From a virus, in the IMG/VR virus record IMGVR_UViG_3300025435_000010, positions 62,001-126,000 of that record: a DNA stretch of 64,000 nt; one strand, given 5' to 3'. The first letter of the stretch is position 1; the number at the start of each line of letters is the position of its first letter. The notes below the pieces were generated by a model, which saw nothing but the letters and a program-made list of their open reading frames with translations, was not told where the DNA came from and did not search any database. This document shows, in pieces, positions 14,892 through 23,520 of this stretch. Both the position numbers and the translations under genes were made by a program.

Positions 14892-17480
14892 GTGTACAGG
14901 AACGTATCATATCTACCGCGGGAACAAACAATTAACCTTTATACGTGGGACGAGAACGGTAAACGTATAACCATCCCTTCAACGTTTGAGCCGTACATTT
15001 ATTTGGAAACAAATAATGCACCGGATGCAATGAGTATCTTTGATACGAAGTTGAAGAAGAAGAGATTTAAAAATCAATACGATCGTTCTAGATATCTTAA
15101 AGATAATAAGGTCACTAGGGTATTTGAAAACTTTAACGTTAATCAACAATTCCTAATTGATACATATTGGCAGGATAATGAAAAGTCGGATTTTACTAAA
15201 AATCAGTTAAAGGTACATTTTATTGATATCGAAACATATTCACCTGATGCGTTTCCTAATCCTCAAGATCCTAACGATACAATTAACATTATCACTATCT
15301 ACGATACTCTATCAAAGAAGTTTTATTCCTGGGGACTCAAACCATATACAGCTAAATCAGCTGATGTGATTTATGTTGCATGTAAGACGGAAGATGAACT
15401 ATTGCGCAGGTTTGTAGATTTCTTTAGTAAAGATTATCCTGATATTCTTTCTGGTTGGAACTCAGAGTTTTTTGATGTACCGTATGTAATTAATCGTGTT
15501 AAAAAGGTATTAGGCGAAGAAGCTATGCAGAAGCTTTCACCTGACCGTTCTTTACGCTCTAGGACGTTTATGGGTAAGTATGGACGAGAGCAGACAAAGT
15601 GGCATATTGAAGGACTATCGTGTGTTGATTATCTCGATATCTATAGACGTTTTTGTCAGACACTTCGTGAGTCATATAAGCTCGACGCTATTGGTGAAAT
15701 AGAGCTTCAAGAGCGTAAGATTGATTATGGTGATCAGAATTTGACTGAACTTGCTGATGATAACTGGGAGTTATTTGTAGACTATAATATTCAGGACGTT
15801 AACCTTCTTGTAAGACTTGAACAGAAATTGCAGTATATACAGTTATTGAGAATGATTGCATATGCCGGTCTAACAACGTTTGAAGGTGCTCTTGGCTCTC
15901 TCTCGGTTATTACAGGGCTATGTTCTATCCGAGCTCGGTTAAAAGACAAACGTATTCCTACTTTTGTTAAGGATGTTAAAGAAGGTGAGCAGAACGCAGG
16001 AGCTTACGTAGCAGATCCACAACAAGGCTTTCAAGAACACGTCGTCTCTTTTGACGCTAATAGTCTATATCCAAATACGATGATCACCTTAAATCTATCT
16101 CCTGAGACAAAGGTAGGTAAGATTATCAATAAGACTGAAACAGATATAACTATTAAACATGTTAATGGGCAAACGTTTAATCTAACACATGAAAAATTCG
16201 CTGCATTTGTTAAGCAGGAAGAAATAGCAGTATCACGAGCAAAGATTCTTTTTACTCAAAAAGAAAAAGGAATTATCCCTGATACAATCGATTATTATTA
16301 TAATAAACGAGTTGAAGTAAAAAAGCTTCTAACAAAAGCCAAGAAGAAAGCTCTTACTCTACAAGAAGGTACGGAAGAATACGAGGATAATCAAATTGAA
16401 ATCGACCGACTCAACATTCGACAGCATACGATTAAGATTCTAATGAATACAGTGTATGGGTACTTTGGGAATAAACACAGTCCGCTTGGTGACGATGAAC
16501 TAGCTGAATCAATCACCCTTACAGGTCAAGCAGTTATTAAAGAGTCAAATAGAATTCTCACTGAGTATATTAAGAATAAGGCTCATCTTACAGATAATGA
16601 TATTAAGGAAAGTGATCCTATCATCTATAATGATACAGATTCGAGTTACATCTCTATCAAGCATCTAGTGAAGGCGCTGAAGATACCTGTCTTTGATAAT
16701 GCCGGTAATGTAGCATCGGAGTATTATAAGACAGTAACAGATATTGAAGATCATCTTAATAGAGAAATTACTATTTGGGGTAAGAGTGCTCTCGGATCAA
16801 AGGATTGTCGATTAGTGTTTAAACGTGAGGCTATTGCTGATGTAGGCTTGTTTCTTAGAAAGAAACGATACGTATTGCATACTCTTGATGTTGAGGGTAT
16901 ACCTGGTAAGAAGTTTAAGTATACAGGTGTTGAGGTTGTACGCACTACGATGCCAACACCAATTAAACCTTATGTAAAGAAAATTATTGAGACAATGCTT
17001 CTTACAAAAGATTACGCTACTACAAATAAGATCTTTAATGAAACATATGAAATCTTCAAAGGCCTGCCCTTAGAAGATATAGCATTTGTAATGGGAGTTA
17101 AGGGATACGAAAAGTACGCCAATCATTGTAATGGATTCGAGACAGTAAAGAGAATGCCGAAGCATGTGAAAGCAGCTTACTACCATAATATTCTCCTTGA
17201 TAGATTTGGTATTGAACGAAAGTACGAAAAGATGACATCGGGCGATAAGGTGAGATTCTTTGAAGTAAAGAAACCAAACAGTTTTGGATTGTCTGTTATT
17301 GGTTACAAGTACTACTATCCGAAAGAGTTTCAAAGTGTATTTGAAATTGATCATGAAAAGATGTTTGAAAAGATTATCTACTCTGTCATTGAACGGTTTT
17401 ATGAAGCTGTAAATTGGACTGTTAAAAAGCCTGGTAATGATGCACAAATAGACCTTTTTGACCTTTTGGGTATGAACTAG
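14892..17480 (+). CDS. 43: gp43 family B DNA polymerase, GTG start
   Basis: The replicative polymerase with 3'-5' proofreading. The 862-aa protein (T4: 898) carries Exo I FIDIET (about 109-114), Exo II SGWNSEFFD, Exo III YNIQDVNLL, motif A SFDANSLYPN (about 386), motif B KILMNTVYGYFGNK (about 518) and motif C YNDTDSSY (about 578). All catalytic aspartates and the exonuclease acidic residues are present. The C-terminus QIDLFDLLGMN resembles the clamp-binding tail of T4-type polymerases. GTG at 14892 is supported by the promoter 6 nt upstream and by the absence of an earlier start. Confidence 0.95.
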   Translation: MYRNVSYLPREQTINLYTWDENGKRITIPSTFEPYIYLETNNAPDAMSIFDTKLKKKRFKNQYDRSRYLKDNKVTRVFENFNVNQQFLIDTYWQDNEKSDFTKNQLKVHFIDIETYSPDAFPNPQDPNDTINIITIYDTLSKKFYSWGLKPYTAKSADVIYVACKTEDELLRRFVDFFSKDYPDILSGWNSEFFDVPYVINRVKKVLGEEAMQKLSPDRSLRSRTFMGKYGREQTKWHIEGLSCVDYLDIYRRFCQTLRESYKLDAIGEIELQERKIDYGDQNLTELADDNWELFVDYNIQDVNLLVRLEQKLQYIQLLRMIAYAGLTTFEGALGSLSVITGLCSIRARLKDKRIPTFVKDVKEGEQNAGAYVADPQQGFQEHVVSFDANSLYPNTMITLNLSPETKVGKIINKTETDITIKHVNGQTFNLTHEKFAAFVKQEEIAVSRAKILFTQKEKGIIPDTIDYYYNKRVEVKKLLTKAKKKALTLQEGTEEYEDNQIEIDRLNIRQHTIKILMNTVYGYFGNKHSPLGDDELAESITLTGQAVIKESNRILTEYIKNKAHLTDNDIKESDPIIYNDTDSSYISIKHLVKALKIPVFDNAGNVASEYYKTVTDIEDHLNREITIWGKSALGSKDCRLVFKREAIADVGLFLRKKRYVLHTLDVEGIPGKKFKYTGVEVVRTTMPTPIKPYVKKIIETMLLTKDYATTNKIFNETYEIFKGLPLEDIAFVMGVKGYEKYANHCNGFETVKRMPKHVKAAYYHNILLDRFGIERKYEKMTSGDKVRFFEVKKPNSFGLSVIGYKYYYPKEFQSVFEIDHEKMFEKIIYSVIERFYEAVNWTVKKPGNDAQIDLFDLLGMN

Positions 17481-17511
17481 TTGATTTTAAAAAAATACAT
17501 TATAATATATT
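17481..17511 (+). promoter_or_regulatory. Probable early promoter for the 17518 gene
   Basis: TTGATT (17481-17486) starts directly after the gp43 stop. Two -10 choices exist: TATAAT (17501-17506, 14-bp spacer) or TATATT (17506-17511, 19-bp spacer, 6 nt from the ATG). Neither spacing is ideal. Confidence 0.4.
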
Positions 17512-17517
17512 AAACAT

Positions 17518-17871
17518 ATGAGCAATCTTATTACCTTCATTGATCACATCGGACGCACCATCATCGGCGAAAATGCTGGTGATACCGATAACGGAGCTTC
17601 TTTCCTTGTAAAGAACCCAGCCATCATTCACGTTCAGCCAACCCAGACCGGGCAGCTTAACGTTCAGACTATTCCCCTTTATTTCCGTGAGTTTATCGGA
17701 GAGAAGTCTAAGGAGAACGGTACAACTTGGAAGTATCATTACGCTAATGTTGTTGTTGGTACAGACGTTGATAATGATCCTCGTCTTACTGACCAGTATG
17801 AGAAGCTTTGGTCAGCTCCCGTTGCAGCTCCCACTGCCGAACCTTCCGTAGTTAAGCTTTTTGATGAGTAA
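17518..17871 (+). CDS. Small, apparently highly expressed hypothetical protein (117 aa)
   Basis: I do not recognise the function. The N-terminal part (LITFIDHIGRTIIGE, ASFLVKNPAIIHVQP, GQLNVQTIPLYFREFI) looks like an all-beta fold. The C-terminus is Ala/Pro-rich and ends in an acidic VKLFDE tail. I have an impression of similar small proteins in marine T4-like phages. The gene is a self-contained unit with a promoter-like sequence immediately upstream and a strong intrinsic terminator 31 nt downstream. Its codons end in C far more often than those of its neighbours (ACC, ATC, GCC, CTT runs), like gp32 and the sheath gene. This suggests an abundant early product, but not its role. Confidence 0.75.
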   Translation: MSNLITFIDHIGRTIIGENAGDTDNGASFLVKNPAIIHVQPTQTGQLNVQTIPLYFREFIGEKSKENGTTWKYHYANVVVGTDVDNDPRLTDQYEKLWSAPVAAPTAEPSVVKLFDE

Positions 17872-17902
17872 ATCGTAATCTGCTCTCAAAGAAACCAGAT
17901 TA

Positions 17903-17932
17903 AATACCCGACTTCGGTCGGGTATTTTTTTT
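17903..17932 (+). terminator. Intrinsic terminator with UUCG tetraloop
   Basis: The stem AATACCCGAC/GTCGGGTATT (17903-17912 with 17917-17926) closes on a TTCG loop and runs into eight T residues. It separates the 17518 gene from the uvsX promoter and is one of only two clear intrinsic terminators seen. Confidence 0.9.
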
Positions 17933-17933
17933 C

Positions 17934-17961
17934 TTGATTAGGTGAAATGTGATAGTATAAT
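17934..17961 (+). promoter_or_regulatory. Early-type promoter of uvsX
   Basis: TTGATT (17934-17939), 16-bp spacer, TATAAT (17956-17961), then 7 nt to ATG 17969. It starts right after the terminator T-tract. The -10 context AGTATAATAAG is identical to that of folE. Confidence 0.7.
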
Positions 17962-17968
17962 AAGAAAT

Positions 17969-19099
17969 ATGGATAAAGATTTACTTAAAACCCTTTCTGT
18001 TATTGACGAGCATAATTCAGATGCTTGTTTTCTTTCTGAAAATGCACTTTCAAATTTTACTGAGTGTTATGATACCGGTTGTTATGCTCTTAATGCTATT
18101 TTAACTGGTGATTTAAGGAATGGTGGTGTACCGCAAGGTCGTATTATTGGCTTTAGTGGTGAGTCAGGAACAGGTAAAACTCTCATTACCGGTAAAATTT
18201 TAGCTAACGCTCAGAAGAAAGGTGTTATCCCGGTTATTTTTGATTCCGAAATTGCTGTAGATAAAAACTCCGTCCGTGGCGTCGGACTCGATCCTGCTAA
18301 CGTTAAGTACGTACCAATTGATACTATTGAGAAGTGTCGTAACCAAGTTAGTGCCTTACTTGACAAGGTCATTGCTAATAATCAGCATGGTAAGATTATT
18401 ATCTGTATTGATAGTTTAGGTAATCTTGCATCACAGAAAGAGCTTGACGATGCTCTTAAGGATAAGTCAGCTGTTGATATGGGTATGCGCGCTAAGGCTC
18501 TTAAGTCTATGCTTAGAACCTTAACTTATAAGGCCGCTAAAGCTCAGGTTTCTATTATCTTTGTCAATCATACATATTCAGATCCTGCTGCTATGTATCC
18601 ATCTTTGATCAAGTCACAAGCTGGTGGGTCTGGTCCAGTTTATATGGCGAGTATTCTCGTTCAGCTTGCTAAGAGAAATGAAAAAGCAGGCGAAGGTGAG
18701 TTTGGCGGTGTTGAAGATAATAAGCTTTCTGAAGCTAACAAATATAGCGGTGTAACGCTTCGAGCACTTACTGCGAAGAATCGTTTTATTCCTCAATTCC
18801 TTGAGATTGAGATGTATCTATCATTTAAGTCAGGACTAAACAAATACAGTGGCTTGCTTGCCATGGCTACAGCAAGAGGTATTGTAGAGCAGAACGGCGC
18901 TACTTATACTGTCGGAGTCGATGGCGGTAAGTATAAAAAAGGTGATAAGCTTGGTTATGCAAAGAACTTTACTAAGGACGCATCGTTTTATGAAGATTTT
19001 ATTATACCGGCCTTAGACGAAGCGCTTAAAACAGATTATCGTTATCATCAAGCCTCTGATGATCTTATTGATGATGTGGTAGAGCAAAACGCAGAATAA
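17969..19099 (+). CDS. uvsX: UvsX RecA-like recombinase
   Basis: The strand-exchange protein of the T4 recombination system. The 376-aa protein (T4: 391) has Walker A GESGTGKT (about 64-71), the DSEIAVDK catalytic region, Walker B KIIICIDSLGN (about 142) and the L2/VSIIFVNHTY region. The ATG at 17969 (MDKDLLKTL) is chosen over an in-frame GTG at 17942, which lies inside the promoter. The C-terminus is acidic (DDVVEQNAE). The stop overlaps the queC ATG by one base (TAATG), so the two genes are co-transcribed. Confidence 0.93.
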   Translation: MDKDLLKTLSVIDEHNSDACFLSENALSNFTECYDTGCYALNAILTGDLRNGGVPQGRIIGFSGESGTGKTLITGKILANAQKKGVIPVIFDSEIAVDKNSVRGVGLDPANVKYVPIDTIEKCRNQVSALLDKVIANNQHGKIIICIDSLGNLASQKELDDALKDKSAVDMGMRAKALKSMLRTLTYKAAKAQVSIIFVNHTYSDPAAMYPSLIKSQAGGSGPVYMASILVQLAKRNEKAGEGEFGGVEDNKLSEANKYSGVTLRALTAKNRFIPQFLEIEMYLSFKSGLNKYSGLLAMATARGIVEQNGATYTVGVDGGKYKKGDKLGYAKNFTKDASFYEDFIIPALDEALKTDYRYHQASDDLIDDVVEQNAE

Positions 19100-19812
19100 T
19101 GAGCGGCGTTATTGTACCTATCAGTGGTGGAATGGATTCAACCGTTCTTCTCCATCATGCAGCAGCTAATTTTGATAAAGTATATGCTATATCTTTTGAT
19201 TATGGTCAAAGGCATATAAAAGAGTTAGAGTGTGCTGATTGGCAGATTAATAATATACGCGAAAGTGATGATGACAAAAATATATGCTTTAACACAACAG
19301 TTAAATTGCCATTTTTTAATCTCATTAAAAATTCTGCTCTACTGAATAGAGAAATTAATGTAGCTAAAGCAAAGGACGTAATGGGCGACCCGCAAACGGT
19401 TAATTATGTTCCGTTTAGAAATATGATGCTCTTGAGTATTGCATGTTCATTTGCTGAACAATTTGAAGCTAGCGTTGTATATCACGGTGCAGCTCAGGCG
19501 GACTCCGTTGCAGGATACTGGGACGGATCCCCTGAGTTTCTTGCATCTATTAATAACGTAACATCGCTTAATAGAAGAAATAAAGTTGAAATTGAAGCGC
19601 CATTGATTAATAAATCAAAAGCTGAAATTATTCAAATGGGTATTGATCTCGGTGTTGATTTTAGCCGTACTTGGACTTGCTATGAAGGTGTTGAAGAGGC
19701 GTGCGGTGAATGTACAGCTTGTAGTTTGAGATTGCAGGGCTTTATTCAAGCAGGAATTAAAGATCCAATAAACTATTCAAAAAATATTCCTTGGGATAAG
19801 CTTTTAGCTTAA
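19099..19812 (+). CDS. queC: QueC, 7-cyano-7-deazaguanine (preQ0) synthase
   Basis: Converts 7-carboxy-7-deazaguanine to preQ0 using ATP and ammonia. The 237-aa protein has the PP-loop SGGMDST at 8-14, FDYGQRHIKEL, YVPFRNMMLLSIA, HGAAQADSVAGYWDGSPEF and the zinc site Cys194, Cys202, Cys205, Cys208 (CGECTACSLR). All family motifs are present. It is co-transcribed with uvsX. With folE at 1666 and a class II glutamine amidotransferase at 20764 it suggests 7-deazaguanine modification of phage DNA. It ends convergently in a shared TTAA with the 19809-20723 gene. Confidence 0.93.
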   Translation: MSGVIVPISGGMDSTVLLHHAAANFDKVYAISFDYGQRHIKELECADWQINNIRESDDDKNICFNTTVKLPFFNLIKNSALLNREINVAKAKDVMGDPQTVNYVPFRNMMLLSIACSFAEQFEASVVYHGAAQADSVAGYWDGSPEFLASINNVTSLNRRNKVEIEAPLINKSKAEIIQMGIDLGVDFSRTWTCYEGVEEACGECTACSLRLQGFIQAGIKDPINYSKNIPWDKLLA

Positions 19813-20723
19813 CCAAAGTCGACACCGTAGCGACCACCTTCTCCACCAAATACCTCACGACCGGTGGTAGGTCTGGCATTGACGCCAAATTGACGTTGAG
19901 CGTATTCGTCTGGAGTAAGATCTGCTAAATCAGCTTCACCACTTGTAAATTCATCAGCATTATCACCGAATTCGATAATATTACCTCTCTTAGAGAGAAC
20001 ACCAGCCTTTAAGAGTCTATTAATGACACCTTTTGCTTGTCCAATAGCTCTACCTTCGCTAATATCCATATTACCCTGTACAATATGAGCCTTTATTGTA
20101 TTGATTAATTCTTGCTCATTAGTACCATCTCCGACATTATTAACAGCAAAATGCTCTAATTTATCGACACCACTTTCAGCGGCAGGCTCTTCCTGTTGAG
20201 TAGCCGTCGGTGTTGTGTGTTGTGCAGGAGCTGCTCTAAGTGCATGTTCAGACTCATCATCTTTATGCTCAATTGAGCTAGTAACTGCATCCTCAACGTC
20301 ACTATGATCGATATCTTCACCTTCTGAGGCCTTATCATTAAGAAATTTGACAGCAGGCGCTACAGCGTTCTTAATAATACGTGCCGTGTACCCAGCACGA
20401 GCCTTAGGATAGCCTAAATGAACAAGCTCACTATGAATAGCATCTTGAAGACTTGCAAGTTGTTCTTTCTCTGAACCTTCTGCATCAAAACGGCCACCAG
20501 GAAATAATGCATCATAGACAGGCTTAACGATCATTTCGATAACCTCTTCTGCAGATTTACCAGTCTTTTTCATTAAATCGGAAAAAAGATATGTATCACC
20601 TCCGCGTGTTGTAACAGCTTGTGTTGTTGCACTATGAATATCTGCATAATCAGCACCGATTGGTGCTTCCTTAATAAGGCGATTACGATAAGCTTCGAAA
20701 ATTAAATGTGAATCCTTGTTCAT
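19809..20723 (-). CDS. Putative packaged protein with winged-helix-like C-terminal domain (304 aa)
   Basis: The N-terminus HLIFEAYRNRLIKEAP is a targeting-like segment with an IKE-A site. Residues about 25-130 are helical. A Thr/Gln/Glu-rich linker (about 150-180) leads to a block of about 55 residues (ELINTIKAHIVQGNMD, GVINRLLKAGVLSKRGNIIEF) with the helix-turn-helix-wing outline of a winged-helix DNA-binding domain. The C-terminal 40 residues are Gly-rich. The function is unknown; a delivered DNA-binding protein is possible. A TAAATA box lies 9 nt upstream of its ATG, within the promoter of the divergent amidotransferase gene. Confidence 0.65.
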   Translation of the reverse strand: MNKDSHLIFEAYRNRLIKEAPIGADYADIHSATTQAVTTRGGDTYLFSDLMKKTGKSAEEVIEMIVKPVYDALFPGGRFDAEGSEKEQLASLQDAIHSELVHLGYPKARAGYTARIIKNAVAPAVKFLNDKASEGEDIDHSDVEDAVTSSIEHKDDESEHALRAAPAQHTTPTATQQEEPAAESGVDKLEHFAVNNVGDGTNEQELINTIKAHIVQGNMDISEGRAIGQAKGVINRLLKAGVLSKRGNIIEFGDNADEFTSGEADLADLTPDEYAQRQFGVNARPTTGREVFGGEGGRYGVDFG

Positions 20724-20726
20724 GTC

Positions 20727-20754
20727 TTGAATTATTTATTCTTGAAGGTATAAT
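20727..20754 (+). promoter_or_regulatory. Early-type promoter for the amidotransferase gene
   Basis: TTGAAT (20727-20732), 16-bp spacer, TATAAT (20749-20754), 9 nt to ATG 20764. Confidence 0.65.
20733..20738 (-). promoter_or_regulatory. Late box (TAAATA) inside the divergent early promoter
   Basis: Minus-strand AATAAATA, 9 nt before the ATG at 20723. It lies entirely in the spacer of the plus-strand early promoter. Confidence 0.5.
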
Positions 20755-20763
20755 ATATTCATA

Positions 20764-21447
20764 ATGTGTGGAATTTTCGCTGCTGCTGATTTTAACAAAT
20801 ATATAAAACTTTATCTTAAAAATAAAGAAAGAGGTACATTTGCCTATGGAGCTTTGTTTTTGAGTCATACCTATGATGCAGCTATGAAAACAGAGGGTAC
20901 AGTTGAATTATCAAAAAATATGATAATCAATAATATAGACATGCAGATGAAGCCATCAGAGTTTTATTATTTTATGGGCCATACCCAAGCTCCAACTAGT
21001 TCAAAGCGCATATATGACGAATCAACATCGCATCCGTTTCATTGTGGTAATTGGGTAGTGGCGCATAATGGTGTTCTTACAAACGATAAGAAGCTTAAAA
21101 GTAAAATTAAAAATATGAGTCACTATAATGAAGTAGATACTTCTGTAATACCTGCTCTTTTAAATCAATATTCTGAAGAGATGGACAATGAGGTAGGATT
21201 AATTTGTGAAGTCTTATCAAAGCTTGAAGGTACATTCGGTCTTTGGATTTATAATAAACAATCTCACAACGTATATTTTGTACGATCAGGTAGCACTCTT
21301 TACGCAAATATCTTAGATAATACTGTCTCATCTCTTCCTGATAATGATCTTGTACCTCTCGAAGAAGGAGTGCTATATCTCGTAACACTGGAGGGTTTAA
21401 CCTCTGTCGGAGGCTTTACAAATAACTCACCATTTTTTATTCTATGA
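20764..21447 (+). CDS. Class II glutamine amidotransferase (Ntn hydrolase)
   Basis: Releases ammonia from glutamine with an N-terminal cysteine nucleophile. The start MCGIFAA places Cys2 at the N-terminus. GHTQAPTS (72-79), HPFHCGNW, AHNGVLTN with the HNG motif at 101-103, NEVDTSVI and LEGTFGLWIY follow, as in the glutaminase domains of PurF, GlmS and asparagine synthetase. There is no synthetase domain; the 227-aa protein is the glutaminase alone. Archaeal and some phage GAT-QueC proteins fuse this domain to QueC to make archaeosine-type bases. Here queC lies 950 nt upstream as a separate gene, so it may be the split partner. It overlaps the following glycosyltransferase by 4 nt. Confidence 0.88.
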   Translation: MCGIFAAADFNKYIKLYLKNKERGTFAYGALFLSHTYDAAMKTEGTVELSKNMIINNIDMQMKPSEFYYFMGHTQAPTSSKRIYDESTSHPFHCGNWVVAHNGVLTNDKKLKSKIKNMSHYNEVDTSVIPALLNQYSEEMDNEVGLICEVLSKLEGTFGLWIYNKQSHNVYFVRSGSTLYANILDNTVSSLPDNDLVPLEEGVLYLVTLEGLTSVGGFTNNSPFFIL

Positions 21448-22136
21448 CATTCGCAATCGTATCCTGTACACAACAAGCTGATTATAAACAAACACTTCTC
21501 TATAAGAGCTTAGCTAAATTAGAAAAAACAAATAATTTGCAACTTTTAGATAAAGTTCAATTTCATACGCAAAATAAAAAAGGACTAAGCGAGGCTTATA
21601 ACGATTCGTTATCACGCAACCCTCTCAACGTTGATAAAGATATTATTATTTTTGCACATGATGATATCTGTATTGACGATGCAGGGTTTATATCAAAACT
21701 TGAAGAGGGGCACAAGACATATGATATTATCGGTGTCGCAGGAGGACTTAATCCAAAACTTAAAGCACCAGCTCTTTGGCATATTATGTGTGGTGGGTTT
21801 CAGGGAGGTGATTTACGTGGATTTGCCGGCCACTATCTACCAGATGGAACTACATCTATTACAAATTTTGGCCCATCACCAGCTCGTGTAGCAGTTATAG
21901 ATGGTGCGTTTATGTCAGTTAATACGAAGAAAGTTTTAGATGCTAAATGGTCGTTTAACGAAAACCACACGTTTCATCACTATGATTTATCTAGCTGTAT
22001 TGATGCTAATAAGAAGAAGCTTAAAATAGGTGTTGTACCTATTTTGACATATCATAATTCACCAGGGTTAAGGGATATTAACGATAAAACGTTTGTTAAA
22101 AACCAAGCAAAGTTTTTACAAGAATATGCTAGCTAA
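21444..22136 (+). CDS. GT-A-type glycosyltransferase-like protein
   Basis: A 230-aa protein with the outline of family 2-like glycosyltransferases: FAIVSCTQQ at the start, GLSEAYNDSL, and IIIFAHDDICIDD with HDD at 72-74 as the metal-binding DxD equivalent. GVAGGLNP, VIDGAFMSVNTK (acceptor-side loop), HHYDLSSCIDANK and TYHNS follow. The donor and acceptor are not known. It overlaps the amidotransferase gene (ATGA), so the two are translated together, which points to a linked role, possibly in nucleotide or DNA modification. gp41 follows after 30 nt. Confidence 0.72.
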   Translation: MTFAIVSCTQQADYKQTLLYKSLAKLEKTNNLQLLDKVQFHTQNKKGLSEAYNDSLSRNPLNVDKDIIIFAHDDICIDDAGFISKLEEGHKTYDIIGVAGGLNPKLKAPALWHIMCGGFQGGDLRGFAGHYLPDGTTSITNFGPSPARVAVIDGAFMSVNTKKVLDAKWSFNENHTFHHYDLSSCIDANKKKLKIGVVPILTYHNSPGLRDINDKTFVKNQAKFLQEYAS

Positions 22137-22166
22137 TAATAGCATTAGACAGTATTATAGATAGGA

Positions 22167-23480
22167 ATGGCATCAATAGATCACGATTATTTTGAAAGAA
22201 TAATGGTATGCAAGGCTTTAACAGATGAGATCTACCTTGCCTCCATTGTTGATTACGTAAAGCCTATCTTCTTTAAAGATAAAGATATTAAACCTATCTT
22301 TAATATTATAAAAGACTACTTCAATCGCCGTAACACATGCCCGACTAATACAGAGATTAAAGCTCTTCTTACTACTAGAGAATTAAAAGATTCTTATGTA
22401 AAGACAGTTGAGAAATTTAAAGATCTTGATTTAAATTTAAATGCAGAAGAACTTTATAAGAATACAGAGATTTTCTTAAAAGAAAAGGCTGTCTATCATA
22501 CAATGCTAGAGGTTGTCGAGAAGCCTGATATGGATACAGCAAAAATTTTAGAGATGTTTGAAGAGTCGTGTAATATTTCTTTAACTACAGAAATCGGACT
22601 AGACTTACTTGAGAATGTTGATAAGCTCGTTGAAAATTTGAGTTCGCAAATCAACTATATTCCTACAGGTTGGACGTGGTTAGATGAAAAAATTGGAGGA
22701 GGTTTTCTACAAGAAGGTAGAGCTCTATATGTGTTTACAGGTGAAACAAATATCGGTAAAAGTATCTTCCTTGGTAATGTGGCAATTAATATTGCCGAGC
22801 AAGGTAAAAACGTACTGCTCATCTCACTTGAAATGCCCGAGGTAATTTACGCACAGAGAATTAGTTCAAATCTTACTAAAATTCCGTTGAGTAAGCTAAG
22901 AACGGAACTACCTACTCTTAAGCAGTCTTTAGAAGAATATGCAGGTAATAACCCTGGAGCTAAGATTCTTATTAAAGAGTTTCCGCCTTCCACAATTACT
23001 GTTGGTTATTTGCAATCCTATATTAAGAAGCTCCGTGATAAGGGTCTAAAATTTGATGCTATTGTATTAGATTATGTGAATCTCCTTACATATCCCGGTG
23101 AAGGTAATAGTTATGAGAAGGTAAAAAAGATTACCGAACAGCTCCGGGCTTTAACGTATATCTTTAATTGTCCTATTATTACAGCTACTCAGGTTAATAG
23201 GAGTGGGTTTGGTGTTTCGGATCCTGGTATGGAGACGATTTCAGAGAGTTCAGGTCTTGCAATGACCGCGGATGTTATTATGAGTATTTGGCAAGAAACT
23301 ACAGATAGAGAGCTTGGTGTGATTAAGATGGGTATGATGAAGAATCGTTTTGGACAAAACTTCGGCCAATGTGTTTTACGTATTGACTACTCTACTTTAA
23401 CTCTTACTGAAGATGAACATCTAAACGATACCGAAGCGAGTACTAGTACTATTAACGCTCTTGCAGCGCTATCCAATTAA
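22167..23480 (+). CDS. 41: gp41 replicative DNA helicase (DnaB-like)
   Basis: The hexameric helicase-primase component that unwinds the fork. The 437-aa protein has an N-terminal helical domain and a RecA-like domain beginning IPTGWTWLDEKIGGGF. It has Walker A FTGETNIGKS (about 190-199), ISLEMPEVIYAQRI, Walker B IVLDYVNLL and ITATQVNRSG (motif 3/4). T4 gp41 is 475 aa. A TATTAT element (22153-22158) lies 8 nt before the ATG, but I see no good -35 box, so it may mainly be read from the amidotransferase promoter. It interacts with the primase (27831) and the probable loader (23811). Confidence 0.94.
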   Translation: MASIDHDYFERIMVCKALTDEIYLASIVDYVKPIFFKDKDIKPIFNIIKDYFNRRNTCPTNTEIKALLTTRELKDSYVKTVEKFKDLDLNLNAEELYKNTEIFLKEKAVYHTMLEVVEKPDMDTAKILEMFEESCNISLTTEIGLDLLENVDKLVENLSSQINYIPTGWTWLDEKIGGGFLQEGRALYVFTGETNIGKSIFLGNVAINIAEQGKNVLLISLEMPEVIYAQRISSNLTKIPLSKLRTELPTLKQSLEEYAGNNPGAKILIKEFPPSTITVGYLQSYIKKLRDKGLKFDAIVLDYVNLLTYPGEGNSYEKVKKITEQLRALTYIFNCPIITATQVNRSGFGVSDPGMETISESSGLAMTADVIMSIWQETTDRELGVIKMGMMKNRFGQNFGQCVLRIDYSTLTLTEDEHLNDTEASTSTINALAALSN

Positions 23481-23483
23481 ACA

Positions 23484-23511
23484 TTGATTTAATTAACTTT
23501 GTTGATAATTA
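23484..23511 (+). promoter_or_regulatory. Weak early-type promoter before 23521
   Basis: TTGATT (23484-23489), 16-bp spacer, poor -10 TAATTA (23506-23511), 9 nt to ATG 23521. Confidence 0.35.
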
Positions 23512-23520
23512 GTTAGATCA

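Noticed and set aside
22131-22166. Strong early promoter directly before gp41
   Set aside because: A TATTAT lies 8 nt from the ATG, but I found no acceptable -35 element at 15-18 bp.
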